This document shows, one piece after another, positions 6,853-13,700 of a stretch of 17,160 bases of DNA. The stretch's first letter is position 1. The number at the start of each line of letters is the position of its first letter. The stretch comes from JAJBWD01 sp041670885. Lineage in GTDB: Bacteria > Bacillota > Clostridia > Clostridiales > Clostridiaceae. The stretch spans positions 1-17,160 of the forward strand of contig JBAXYJ010000033.1 of NCBI GenBank assembly GCA_041670885.1, given 5' to 3'. The notes below the pieces were generated by a model. The model made no database searches, had not been told where the DNA came from, and saw nothing but the letters and a program-made list of their open reading frames with translations. Made by a program: the position numbers and the translations under genes.

Positions 6853-8000
6853 AACAGACGGCAAGCATTATTTCTACTTATGCCTCCGATGTATCCGGAG
6901 TGTGTTCATCATTATATGAATTAGGCGGACTGACTGTCATGCACGATGCTTCCGGCTGCAATTCCACATATAATACACATGACGAACCTCGCTGGTACGA
7001 TATGGACAGTATGGTTTATTTGTCAGGTCTTACTGAGATGGAAGCCATTATGGGCGATGATGAAAAGCTTATCGGTGATATTGTATCTGCAGCAAATGAG
7101 CTGTCACCTAAATTTATTGCAATTGCAGGCACTCCTATTCCTATGATGATAGGCACGGATTTCGCTGCTGTTGCATCAGTAGTTCAGCGAAGAACTGGTA
7201 TTCCTTCTTTTGGGTTTTCTACAAACGGCATGCATTCTTATCTGTCCGGTGCCGGTATGGCGTATGAAGCCTTCGCAAGGAGAATGGTTAATCCTAATAT
7301 GAAAAGAGACAGTAGTCCGGCCATTTCTGTAAACATACTTGGCATAACTCCACTTGATTTTTCGGTAAATGGCAGCGCAGAAGCCATAAAGGAAATGCTT
7401 ACAGAAAGCGGGTTCAATATTATCAGCAGCTGGGCCATGGGCAGCACTTTAGAAGAAATCAAAGATTCAGGACGGGCAAATGTAAATCTGGTGGTATCAT
7501 ATAGCGGACTTCCGGCGGCAAAGGCTCTCTATGAAATATTTGGTACACCGTACGTTGTAGGAACTCCAATCGGTGCGGCACTTTCAAAAAAGATTATGGA
7601 GGACCTGAAGTGCTCAGCAGAAAGCGGGAAAGCTGTTATTTCATATGAAAAAAGGGATATTTTAGATTCTACCGATATGGTTATTGTAGGTGAGAGCATA
7701 TTCTCAGAATCTCTTGCGTTTGCGCTGACGGATGAATACAGTAAAAATGTGAAGGTGCTTTGCCCGCTGGAGACAGACACTTCACTTATGCTGACTGGAG
7801 ATTTTGCTGCACAAGATGAGGATGATCTTATTCCTTATTTCAAAACAGCTAAGGCAGTCATAGCTGATCCTCTGTATTACCCGATTTGCCCTGAAAGTGC
7901 TCAATTTATCTCTTTACCTCATGAGGCGTTTTCCGGAAGAATATATAGGGATGATATTCCAAATATTATTGGAAGCCGGTTCTTATACTGGAAATTCTAA
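6849..8000 (+). CDS. Nitrogenase component-1-like subunit (NifK/N-like)
   Basis: This 383-residue component-1 family protein has an N terminus with YELGGLTVMHDASGCNSTYNTHDEPRW, typical of the family. Candidate cluster cysteines are Cys19 (SGVCSS) and Cys37 (ASGCNS). In the third cysteine region, where NifK/NifD have a Cys, this protein reads AIAGTPIPMMIGTD (91-104) and lacks one. A bridging [4Fe-4S] cluster is therefore more likely than a full P-cluster (inference). I chose ATG 6849, which overlaps the preceding stop as ATGA, with GGGGTG 9 nt upstream. A GTG at 6837 would overlap that Shine-Dalgarno. It is the last operon gene before the IS110-type element, and no strong plus-strand terminator follows directly. 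Confidence 0.85.
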   Translation: MKQTASIISTYASDVSGVCSSLYELGGLTVMHDASGCNSTYNTHDEPRWYDMDSMVYLSGLTEMEAIMGDDEKLIGDIVSAANELSPKFIAIAGTPIPMMIGTDFAAVASVVQRRTGIPSFGFSTNGMHSYLSGAGMAYEAFARRMVNPNMKRDSSPAISVNILGITPLDFSVNGSAEAIKEMLTESGFNIISSWAMGSTLEEIKDSGRANVNLVVSYSGLPAAKALYEIFGTPYVVGTPIGAALSKKIMEDLKCSAESGKAVISYEKRDILDSTDMVIVGESIFSESLAFALTDEYSKNVKVLCPLETDTSLMLTGDFAAQDEDDLIPYFKTAKAVIADPLYYPICPESAQFISLPHEAFSGRIYRDDIPNIIGSRFLYWKF

Positions 8001-8058
8001 AATTTAAGTTCTTAGAGCAGGGTAACGCTGCTACTCAAAGAAAGGGTGGTTTATTAAC

Positions 8059-8124
8059 TTGAAAGAAAATCATGAGTTTATGGCTATTTTTGAGCATAAC
8101 AAAAAGACCTCACGAATTTTTTAA
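8059..8124 (+). other. Possible remnant of an interrupted gene start
   Basis: Sixty nt after the nitrogenase-like gene, AAAGGGTGG (8043-8051 region) is followed at proper distance by TTG AAA GAA AAT and a 21-codon frame ending at 8124. The frame runs into the presumed insertion-sequence end. It may be the first codons of a gene, or of the lost upstream part of the substrate-binding protein region, cut by the IS110-type insertion. The peptide is too short to identify, and chance is a fair alternative. Confidence 0.25.
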
Positions 8125-8136
8125 AAAAGAGGTTTT
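8101..8136 (-). terminator. Terminator downstream of the transposase gene
   Basis: Reading the minus strand, AAAACCTC pairs with the GAGGTCTT side (8129-8136 with 8104-8111) around an A/T-rich loop that can itself pair. TTTTT follows (8105-8101). It lies about 30 bp past the transposase stop and may lie inside the element end. Confidence 0.55.
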
Positions 8137-8163
8137 AGTACCTGCTTAATCTGGATTTAATAT

Positions 8164-9435
8164 TTAACTTGCGTTAGGTGATATTTCCTTATCTGGTTTT
8201 GTTACTTCAAATCCTTGAGATTGAAGAAATAAAATAATTCTATCTATATTAGGATTAATGTGATTACTTGAGTTTTGTTTTTTTAAATAATCTTCATAAA
8301 TAGAATTATCAAAGGCTTCATTTTTTAAGAGCATGTTATAAATACAAGTTAAAAGCATTCTTGCAATGGCAATAATGGCACGCTTATGCCCGCGTCTTTT
8401 CTTGATACTTTCATAACGATGTTTAAAGTATGGACACGACTTGTCTTTTATTGCAGCATTGGCACATTGAATAAGTGTTGGCTTTAAATAAGCCCCGGCA
8501 CGGCTTATGTGAACATTTTTCTTTTTGCCAGCACTTTCATTGTTTTGAGGAACAACACCAGCCCAGGAGCATAAATGTTTTGCATCTTTAAAAACTAACA
8601 TATTTACACCAATCTCAGAGATAATTGCTGAAGCAGATTGTGCAGTTATTCCTGGTGCAGATGAAGCAATTTCAATTTGTGGCTTAAATTCACTTGAAAT
8701 TAGTGAGATAGCCATATCAAGCTGAGAAATACAATTATTAATATAATCATAATGATTTAAACATACAGACATTTTGGAGTTTTGTTCTTTAGAAATTTTA
8801 CCTTGCATAGCAATTTTAATTTCATCAGCTTTAGATATCATACTTTTGTGTAAGAATTGAGAATAATCGATATCTAAATTATCAGGATGCTCCATTGCAT
8901 ATTTAATTATTGCTGATGAAGATTTACCGAAGGTATCTGATACTACGCTTGAAATCATTATATTTGATACAGTAAGGGAATTTTGGAACCTGTTTTTCTC
9001 ACTTGAACGGAAATTAGTAAGTTTAAACCGATAACGCATAAGATCACGTAGTTCTCTAATATTTTTTGGAGGAATAAAACTTCCGGAAATGAGACCATGC
9101 TTATGCAGATCTGCCAGCCAAAGTGCATCTCGCTTATCAGTTTTTTTGCCGGGAATGTTTTTAACGTATCTTGGATTAGCCAAGGTAACTGTGCAGGAAT
9201 CTTCTAGAATGTTGTAAATAGGTATCCAATACTTACCGGTACTTTCCATACAGACTTCTTTACAGTTGTATTTAAACAACCACTCTTTTAATTGGTAAAG
9301 GTCTTTTGAGTAAGTATTGAATTGTTTAGTTTGATAGGTAGTGACGTTGATATCATTAGTAGATGCAATTGTTGCAACCACAAATTTTTTGTGAACATCC
9401 ATACCACAACAAACTGGATAAACAATTTTTAACAT
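8164..9435 (-). CDS. IS110-family transposase (DEDD recombinase)
   Basis: This protein has about 423 residues from the ATG at 9435, which follows TAGGTG. A GTG at 9444 would overlap that site. The N-terminal RuvC-like DEDD domain shows GMDVHKKF (first Asp), CMESTGKYW (Glu) and KTDKRDALWLADL (last two Asp), followed by a helical linker. The C-terminal transposase_20 domain has SAPGITAQSASAIISEIG, a CSWAGVVPQNNESAGK block and an HISRAGAYLKPTLIQ segment with the serine thought to be catalytic in this family. It looks intact. IS110 enzymes excise a circular intermediate and insert it using a bridge RNA made from the noncoding end of the element (family knowledge). Confidence 0.93.
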   Translation of the reverse strand: MLKIVYPVCCGMDVHKKFVVATIASTNDINVTTYQTKQFNTYSKDLYQLKEWLFKYNCKEVCMESTGKYWIPIYNILEDSCTVTLANPRYVKNIPGKKTDKRDALWLADLHKHGLISGSFIPPKNIRELRDLMRYRFKLTNFRSSEKNRFQNSLTVSNIMISSVVSDTFGKSSSAIIKYAMEHPDNLDIDYSQFLHKSMISKADEIKIAMQGKISKEQNSKMSVCLNHYDYINNCISQLDMAISLISSEFKPQIEIASSAPGITAQSASAIISEIGVNMLVFKDAKHLCSWAGVVPQNNESAGKKKNVHISRAGAYLKPTLIQCANAAIKDKSCPYFKHRYESIKKRRGHKRAIIAIARMLLTCIYNMLLKNEAFDNSIYEDYLKKQNSSNHINPNIDRIILFLQSQGFEVTKPDKEISPNAS

Positions 9436-9650
9436 ATATATCACCTACAAATAAAAAAATAGAGTACACAGGTGTTGACTGAATACTCATACTCTTAAAC
9501 GGTCTTTGTTTAAACAAAGATTAACTTACGTGCTCATTGGCACAATTATTTGTACTTAAAAAAGCATTCGGCACATGTTATTATGCGGATTGCAATAAAG
9601 TGAAATCACACTCACCACACCGTGCTCTGTAGTACACCTGTATACTTGTC
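9436..9650 (-). ncRNA. Noncoding 5' end of the IS110-type element, possible bridge RNA region
   Basis: About 200 nt upstream of the transposase contain no reading frame. Near its two edges there are complementary stretches, TACACAGGTGT (about 9464-9474) and ACACCTGTA (9634-9642), which could close a structured RNA of roughly 175 nt. GTCTTTGTTTAAACAAAGA (9502-9520) forms an internal hairpin. In the IS110 group, as opposed to IS1111, the bridge RNA is encoded upstream of the recombinase. The role is inferred from position and folding potential only. The loops that would read target and donor were not identified. Confidence 0.35.
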
Positions 9651-9670
9651 TATATTATTGACAGTGTTTT

Positions 9671-9689
9671 TGAAAGTTAATCACTTTCA
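9671..9689 (+). promoter_or_regulatory. Perfect inverted repeat upstream of the binding-protein gene, candidate operator
   Basis: TGAAAGT, five bases (TAATC), ACTTTCA: a perfect 7-5-7 palindrome 45 bp before the start codon at 9734. A TTGACA box (9658-9663) lies just upstream, but no good -10 is correctly spaced from it. The size and dyad symmetry suit a dimeric repressor such as a metal regulator. It matches the usual Fur box only partly. Confidence 0.35.
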
Positions 9690-9733
9690 TTAAATTTTGT
9701 GCCTTGAGCACAGCGAAAGGAATGAATGTTATT

Positions 9734-10855
9734 ATGAAAAGAATATTAAGTATAATTTTGATGTTTTCTATGGTATTTTCAATGGCCGGATGTGCAAACA
9801 ATGGCACAAAGGCTTCAAGCGATAACTCCAATGCTAAGATTACAATAGTTGATAACAATGGTGATAAGGTAATACTGCCTAAAGATGTGAAACGTATTGT
9901 TGTAGCTGATATTTTACCATTGCCCTCTGTGCTGTGCGCATTCTTTGACTCAGCTGAAAAAATTGTGGGTATTTCGCCTGTAAGCATGAGTGCAGCAAAA
10001 AATGGATTGCTTGGACAGCTGTATCCTGAAATTCTGAAAGCTGACACAAGTTTTATTAACGGAAGTGAAGTCAATAATGAAGAGCTGCTGAAGCTGAAGC
10101 CGGATGTTGTTTTCTATAGTGCTTCCAGTAAAGAACTTGGTACCCAATTGAAAAATTCAGGCTTTAATGCAGTTGCTGTTTCAGTTAACAAGTGGAATTA
10201 CAATACAATTGAAACTTTAAATAAGTGGATTGCTCTTCTAAGCCAGATTTTCCCAAATAATGACAAAACAGAAACAGTCAAAAATTACAGCAGCAAAGTC
10301 TATGATATGGTGCAGAAAAGGGTAGCTGGCATCCCAGATAGTAAGCGTGCCCGTGTTTTCTTCCTGTTTCAATACAGTGGCACTAAAATCACAACATCCG
10401 GTAAGCTGTTCTTCGGCCAGTTTTGGGCAGATGCTGTGGGTGCTGTGAATGTGGCAGAAGAACTTAAAACTGACAACTCTGTGAATGTAAACATGGAGCA
10501 GATATATAAATGGAATCCTGATATTATTTTTATGACGAACTTCACATCCTCTCAGCCGGAAGATTTATATAAAAATGTAGTAGGCACTTACAATTGGAGT
10601 AAAATTTCAGCTGTTGAGAATAAAAAGGTTTATAAAATGCCTCTTGGAATCTACCGCAGCTATACTCCTGGAGCAGATACACCAATGACACTCCTCTGGC
10701 TTGCAAAGACAGTATATCCTGATTTGTTTTCGGATATTGATTTGAATCAGCAGGTAAAGGATTATTATAAGACAGTATTTGGAGTTGAACTGACTAAGGA
10801 GCAGGTTGCTTCAATTTTTGCACCCACATCCAATTCAGCTGGTGGTATTAAATAA
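9734..10855 (+). CDS. FecB/BtuF-type ABC transporter substrate-binding lipoprotein
   Basis: This 373-residue protein starts at ATG 9734, chosen because the signal sequence begins there (MKRILS) and GAAAGGA lies 12 nt upstream. Lipobox SMAGC puts the lipid-anchored cysteine at residue 20. The mature part matches the periplasmic-binding family of iron-siderophore, heme and cobalamin importers: ITIVDNNGDKVILPKDVKRIVV at the start, an NNEELLKLKPDVVFY helix-strand, IYKWNPDIIFMTNF in lobe 2, and YRSYTPGADTPMTLLWLAK near the end. It is the only binding protein here and matches the FecCD permease and ATPase at 1593-3688, so it is very likely their partner, now separated by the IS110-type element. The ligand is unknown. 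It may need its own promoter after the insertion. Confidence 0.9.
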   Translation: MKRILSIILMFSMVFSMAGCANNGTKASSDNSNAKITIVDNNGDKVILPKDVKRIVVADILPLPSVLCAFFDSAEKIVGISPVSMSAAKNGLLGQLYPEILKADTSFINGSEVNNEELLKLKPDVVFYSASSKELGTQLKNSGFNAVAVSVNKWNYNTIETLNKWIALLSQIFPNNDKTETVKNYSSKVYDMVQKRVAGIPDSKRARVFFLFQYSGTKITTSGKLFFGQFWADAVGAVNVAEELKTDNSVNVNMEQIYKWNPDIIFMTNFTSSQPEDLYKNVVGTYNWSKISAVENKKVYKMPLGIYRSYTPGADTPMTLLWLAKTVYPDLFSDIDLNQQVKDYYKTVFGVELTKEQVASIFAPTSNSAGGIK

Positions 10856-10880
10856 TGCCAATGAAGATGACACACTAGAC

Positions 10881-10923
10881 AAAAAATAAAGGAACTGCCG
10901 GCGCAAATGCACTGGCAGTTCCT
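10881..10923 (-). terminator. Terminator between converging genes
   Basis: AGGAACTGCC (10890-10899) pairs perfectly over 10 bp with GGCAGTTCCT (10914-10923). On the minus strand it is followed by TTTATTTTTTG, so it best serves the minus-strand gene ending at 11029. The same hairpin could also stop the plus-strand binding-protein transcript. Confidence 0.7.
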
Positions 10924-11028
10924 AAATATATATTTAAGTAAGGAATCGCTAATTAAAAATTTATTATTAATTTAAATTTATGTATTTATATGCTCAATTA
11001 TAACCAAGTAAATAATTAAGTATTATTC

Positions 11029-11814
11029 TTATTTTTCATGTTTAGATGATTTATTATCGCTGGCTTTTATGCTGACAGCACCATTTTTAACTTTTTTATG
11101 ATTTACAGTACTATTTTTATCTTTATTCTTAACTGTTTCATCATTAATTTTATTTTCTTCAATATCATTATTTTCTGTAACAGCAGCTTCTTCCTGCTCT
11201 GTAGTATCTAACTGTTCATCAGCTTTCTTATTTCCATTTTTTAATTCCACAAACTTTTTCATAATTTCAGTAACCTTGGCATCTTTGTAATCTTCTACTT
11301 TAATTGCAGGATCTATTGCCTGAAGTTTTTGAATAAGATTTAGTTTACCAGGTGTAATGCCTAGCGTTCTAGCTTCATCACGCCTTGCTAAAGCTACATT
11401 TTCCTTTACAACAACAGCTGCATTGCTGCTTTCCGCTATAGCACCATTTGCCCCTTCCTCGGCATCATTTTCCATCTCTTTTGCAGCATCTTCATCATCA
11501 GTTTCAGAGGTAACAGCGATAACTGTAGAACCGTCATCTGCAATGAAACCTTCCTCAGCTGCGGACTTTACCAGTGTACTTACTGCATCCTTTACATCCT
11601 CATTTATAACATCTTGTCCTTCAAGTATGGTTTTGCCATCTTCATTATAAGCTGATGCAGATACGACTTTATTAAATGCATTTAGTCCTAATTCAACACT
11701 GGGATTAATATCCAAGCTTAAATAGGAAACAGGCGCCTTATAGTAAGCATACCCTCCAATGGAAAAACTACATACAATAGCTGCTGCTATTGTAATAATA
11801 TAATGTTTATTCAT
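11029..11814 (-). CDS. RsgI-like membrane-anchored surface protein lacking a cytoplasmic anti-sigma part
   Basis: This 261-residue protein starts at ATG 11814, with GAGGAG at 11829-11824. A longer frame to 11862 would add 16 residues that overlap the terminator and carry no motif. Only about four residues precede the membrane helix (to about 25). Outside is a domain typical of RsgI-like anti-sigma-I proteins: YLSLDINPSVELGLNAFNKVVSA, then DGKTILEG, SAAEEGFIADDGSTV and a second helix block ITPGKLNLIQKLQA. The C terminus is a highly charged, low-complexity tail (Lys, Asp, Glu, Asn). It is closely similar to the ectodomain of the anti-sigma factor at 16212 but has no cytoplasmic sigma-binding region. 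A cyclic-dinucleotide riboswitch precedes it, so it is probably a surface or wall-interacting protein tied to attachment or motility state (inference). Confidence 0.8.
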   Translation of the reverse strand: MNKHYIITIAAAIVCSFSIGGYAYYKAPVSYLSLDINPSVELGLNAFNKVVSASAYNEDGKTILEGQDVINEDVKDAVSTLVKSAAEEGFIADDGSTVIAVTSETDDEDAAKEMENDAEEGANGAIAESSNAAVVVKENVALARRDEARTLGITPGKLNLIQKLQAIDPAIKVEDYKDAKVTEIMKKFVELKNGNKKADEQLDTTEQEEAAVTENNDIEENKINDETVKNKDKNSTVNHKKVKNGAVSIKASDNKSSKHEK

Positions 11815-11852
11815 TAATACACGCTCCTCATATAATTTCGCTTTCTTGGTAT

Positions 11853-11878
11853 AAAAAAACAACTGTAAAACACAGCTG
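11853..11878 (-). terminator. Riboswitch expression-platform terminator
   Basis: Reading the minus strand, CAGCTGT (11878-11872) pairs with ACAGTTG (11866-11860), followed by TTTTTTT (11859-11853), between the aptamer and the gene start at 11814. The minus-strand TTGCAGCT (11882-11875 region) at the base of this hairpin is complementary to AGCTGCAA at the 3' edge of the aptamer. The two structures can therefore exclude each other. Confidence 0.8.
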
Positions 11879-11896
11879 CAATAAGTCAGATAGACT

Positions 11897-11985
11897 TTAA
11901 ACTTGCAGCTGGCTGCCTTTGTTTATAAACTTTAGGCCCTTTAGCTTTGCGTCCTTGCTTTTCAGCAAGTTTGCTAATATTTATT
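11897..11985 (-). promoter_or_regulatory. GEMM-I (c-di-GMP-I type) riboswitch aptamer
   Basis: Minus-strand conserved blocks occur in the right order: GCAAAC, a stem CTTGCT-GAAA-AGCAAG with a GNRA tetraloop (11969-11954), GGACGCAAAGC (11954-11944), GGGCCTAAAG (11939-11930) and GGCAGCCAGCTGCAA (11917-11903). These are the diagnostic GEMM-I elements. It lies about 85 nt before the RsgI-like gene with a terminator in between. If ligand binding holds AGCTGC in the aptamer, the terminator is free to form, so I predict an OFF switch. By hand alignment to Vc2, position 20 is A rather than G, a change associated with 3',3'-cGAMP recognition in this class. The ligand should therefore be tested. Confidence 0.9.
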
Positions 11986-12153
11986 TACATAATAAATTAA
12001 TGTCATTAACAATTGATACAGATTGTTTTTTGCTTACCCCTTCATATGTAATACGATTTAAATTATTGAATCCTTGCATATATTTAATTATTGTTAAGAT
12101 TTTTTAATCATATATTAATATTAAGCCATAATTTGTATAATTGAGGTGATTAA

Positions 12154-13584
12154 ATGCCAAGCTCAGAGGGTACAGGAATAAAGTCATCAGAAAACTATAA
12201 GGTTACAAATTTTAAAGGACTGAGAAAAGCTAGTATTCCATATATTTTCATTTGGATAGTTTACTATGCCTGGGTAATTGTATCTGCTACCTGGTGGACG
12301 GCATCGCCTTATGCAAATAGTATATTCAGTCTTGAACTTAGAAATATGCTGCACACTATTACCCTGATATCTTCAGCTGTTTTTATTATTATTTTAAAAA
12401 AAGAATGGTTTGCTTTTGCTGCCAGGTTTGGAGCTATAGCTATAATTATAGGAATGCTTATATTTATCAATATTCCCTGCGGCAGGGTTTCCATTATTTC
12501 TGCTGTTTTCATAGGAATATCCCTTGGATGTGTTAATGCAGGTATTTTAATACCCTTTGTTTTTGCCCTTAATAACACAGAAAAATTTTATTCAGTTGTC
12601 TGCAGTAATATATTAATCAATATTATATCTATTATTAAAGAGGGTACTCTGCTGAAAGAAAACAGAGTTTCAGTTTTATCTTTTTCATTTCTGGCAGCAG
12701 CTCTTATTACTGCAATTTTCTTAAAGAAAGAAGATGTCTTCAGCAGCAGTAAATCTTCAGTAATAAATAAAATACCAAGTAGAATTTATCTGACAATATT
12801 TATTAATTGTGCTTTTGCAGTGTTTTGTAAAGGGGCAGCAAAGGGAGTTTTAAATATTGCTGCTGGAAGCGGAGAGTTACCGGTTTTGTTCTGGTACTAC
12901 ACGGGAGGATTATTAGGATGCTTAACCTATATTTTAATTTTTAGGATATCAGAAAAGAGTATTCACTTAGCCTGGAATATTACTTTTGCATGTCTGGCAA
13001 TGGGGCTTTTATGTAATGCTTTTTCAGCTGTGAACTTAAAACTAACCCTTGTATTTTCTGCTTTTCTTGGAGCAGGAAGTTCTATTGGGATTATTAACGT
13101 GTATTATATATTGGGAGTAATAGGTAAAAAATATAACAGTATGAAATATATAAGGTTATCAATTCTTTTTATTGGTATATGTGGAGGGGTATCCGGCATA
13201 GCAGTAGGCAATTTAATAAATGATATAAATTCTAACCGTATATCTGTAACGGCTTCAATAATTTCAGCTGCAGTTATGCTCCTATTTTTAGTTATTTCCC
13301 CAATACTGGCGCAAACGTATTATGAAGATGAGTGGGTAGGTGACTCGGAAAAAATAGAAATAGATAACGATTATCTTTACATTTTCCATGGATACAATTT
13401 AAGCAGGAGGGAGCTTCAGGTATGTAAACTGCTGCTGCAGGGATATACTCTCCGGCAAATTTCTGCTGTTCTAAGTATTGCTTATCCAACAGTGAACACA
13501 TATTGTACTTCTCTTTACAGAAAGCTTAAAATCAACAGCCGTATTGAACTTCTTATGATTTTCAAAGAATACACTATAAAATAA
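12154..13584 (+). CDS. 12-helix membrane protein with C-terminal LuxR-type HTH
   Basis: In this 476-residue protein, residues about 27-395 hold twelve predicted hydrophobic helices arranged like an MFS-type transporter fold. After a short acidic linker comes a LuxR/GerE-type helix-turn-helix (about 412-470) with YNLSRRELQVCKLLLQGYTLRQISAVLSIAYPTVNTYCTSLYRKL, then a basic end. Such transporter-HTH fusions are known as membrane-bound LuxR regulators, abundant in Eggerthella and related bacteria, where the membrane part is thought to sense a small molecule. The start follows GAGGTG. An intrinsic terminator follows directly (13586), so it may be transcribed alone. The small HTH protein at 13701 has a very similar DNA-binding domain, suggesting related targets. 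The ligand and regulon are unknown. Confidence 0.85.
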   Translation: MPSSEGTGIKSSENYKVTNFKGLRKASIPYIFIWIVYYAWVIVSATWWTASPYANSIFSLELRNMLHTITLISSAVFIIILKKEWFAFAARFGAIAIIIGMLIFINIPCGRVSIISAVFIGISLGCVNAGILIPFVFALNNTEKFYSVVCSNILINIISIIKEGTLLKENRVSVLSFSFLAAALITAIFLKKEDVFSSSKSSVINKIPSRIYLTIFINCAFAVFCKGAAKGVLNIAAGSGELPVLFWYYTGGLLGCLTYILIFRISEKSIHLAWNITFACLAMGLLCNAFSAVNLKLTLVFSAFLGAGSSIGIINVYYILGVIGKKYNSMKYIRLSILFIGICGGVSGIAVGNLINDINSNRISVTASIISAAVMLLFLVISPILAQTYYEDEWVGDSEKIEIDNDYLYIFHGYNLSRRELQVCKLLLQGYTLRQISAVLSIAYPTVNTYCTSLYRKLKINSRIELLMIFKEYTIK

Positions 13585-13585
13585 G

Positions 13586-13616
13586 CATCTCATTAGAACT
13601 AATGAGGTGTTTTTTT
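13586..13616 (+). terminator. Intrinsic terminator after the membrane LuxR gene
   Basis: An 11-bp stem (13586-13596 with 13599-13609, one G-U pair) around a two-base gap (AA) is followed by TTTTTTT. It begins 2 nt past the stop codon. Confidence 0.85.
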
Positions 13617-13700
13617 ATGTCCTCATATAAACTAATGAATAGCTTTTAGAAGTAAAACAGAACATTATGAAACCAGAGAAATATTTTGGGAGGTGAAAGT

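Larger units (their letters stand above)
8104..9650 (-). mobile_element. IS110-family insertion sequence (ends approximate)
   Basis: It contains one DEDD transposase gene on the minus strand, a short downstream tail with a terminator, and about 200 nt of noncoding DNA upstream of the gene. The family lacks clear terminal inverted repeats, so I could not fix the ends. TTGAAAG-N2-AATCA occurs on both sides (8059-8072 and 9670-9683) and could mark the flanks, or be chance. It separates the substrate-binding protein gene from the rest of the import operon. Confidence 0.75.

Noticed and set aside
9655..10074. A 139-residue minus-strand frame over the binding-protein start
   Set aside because: It lies antisense to a lipoprotein with a clear signal peptide and conserved domain, so it is a shadow.
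11357..11650. A 97-residue plus-strand reading frame opposite the RsgI-like gene
   Set aside because: It is a low-complexity Ser/Ala/Phe frame that mirrors the acidic coding strand, with no start signal. It is a shadow frame.
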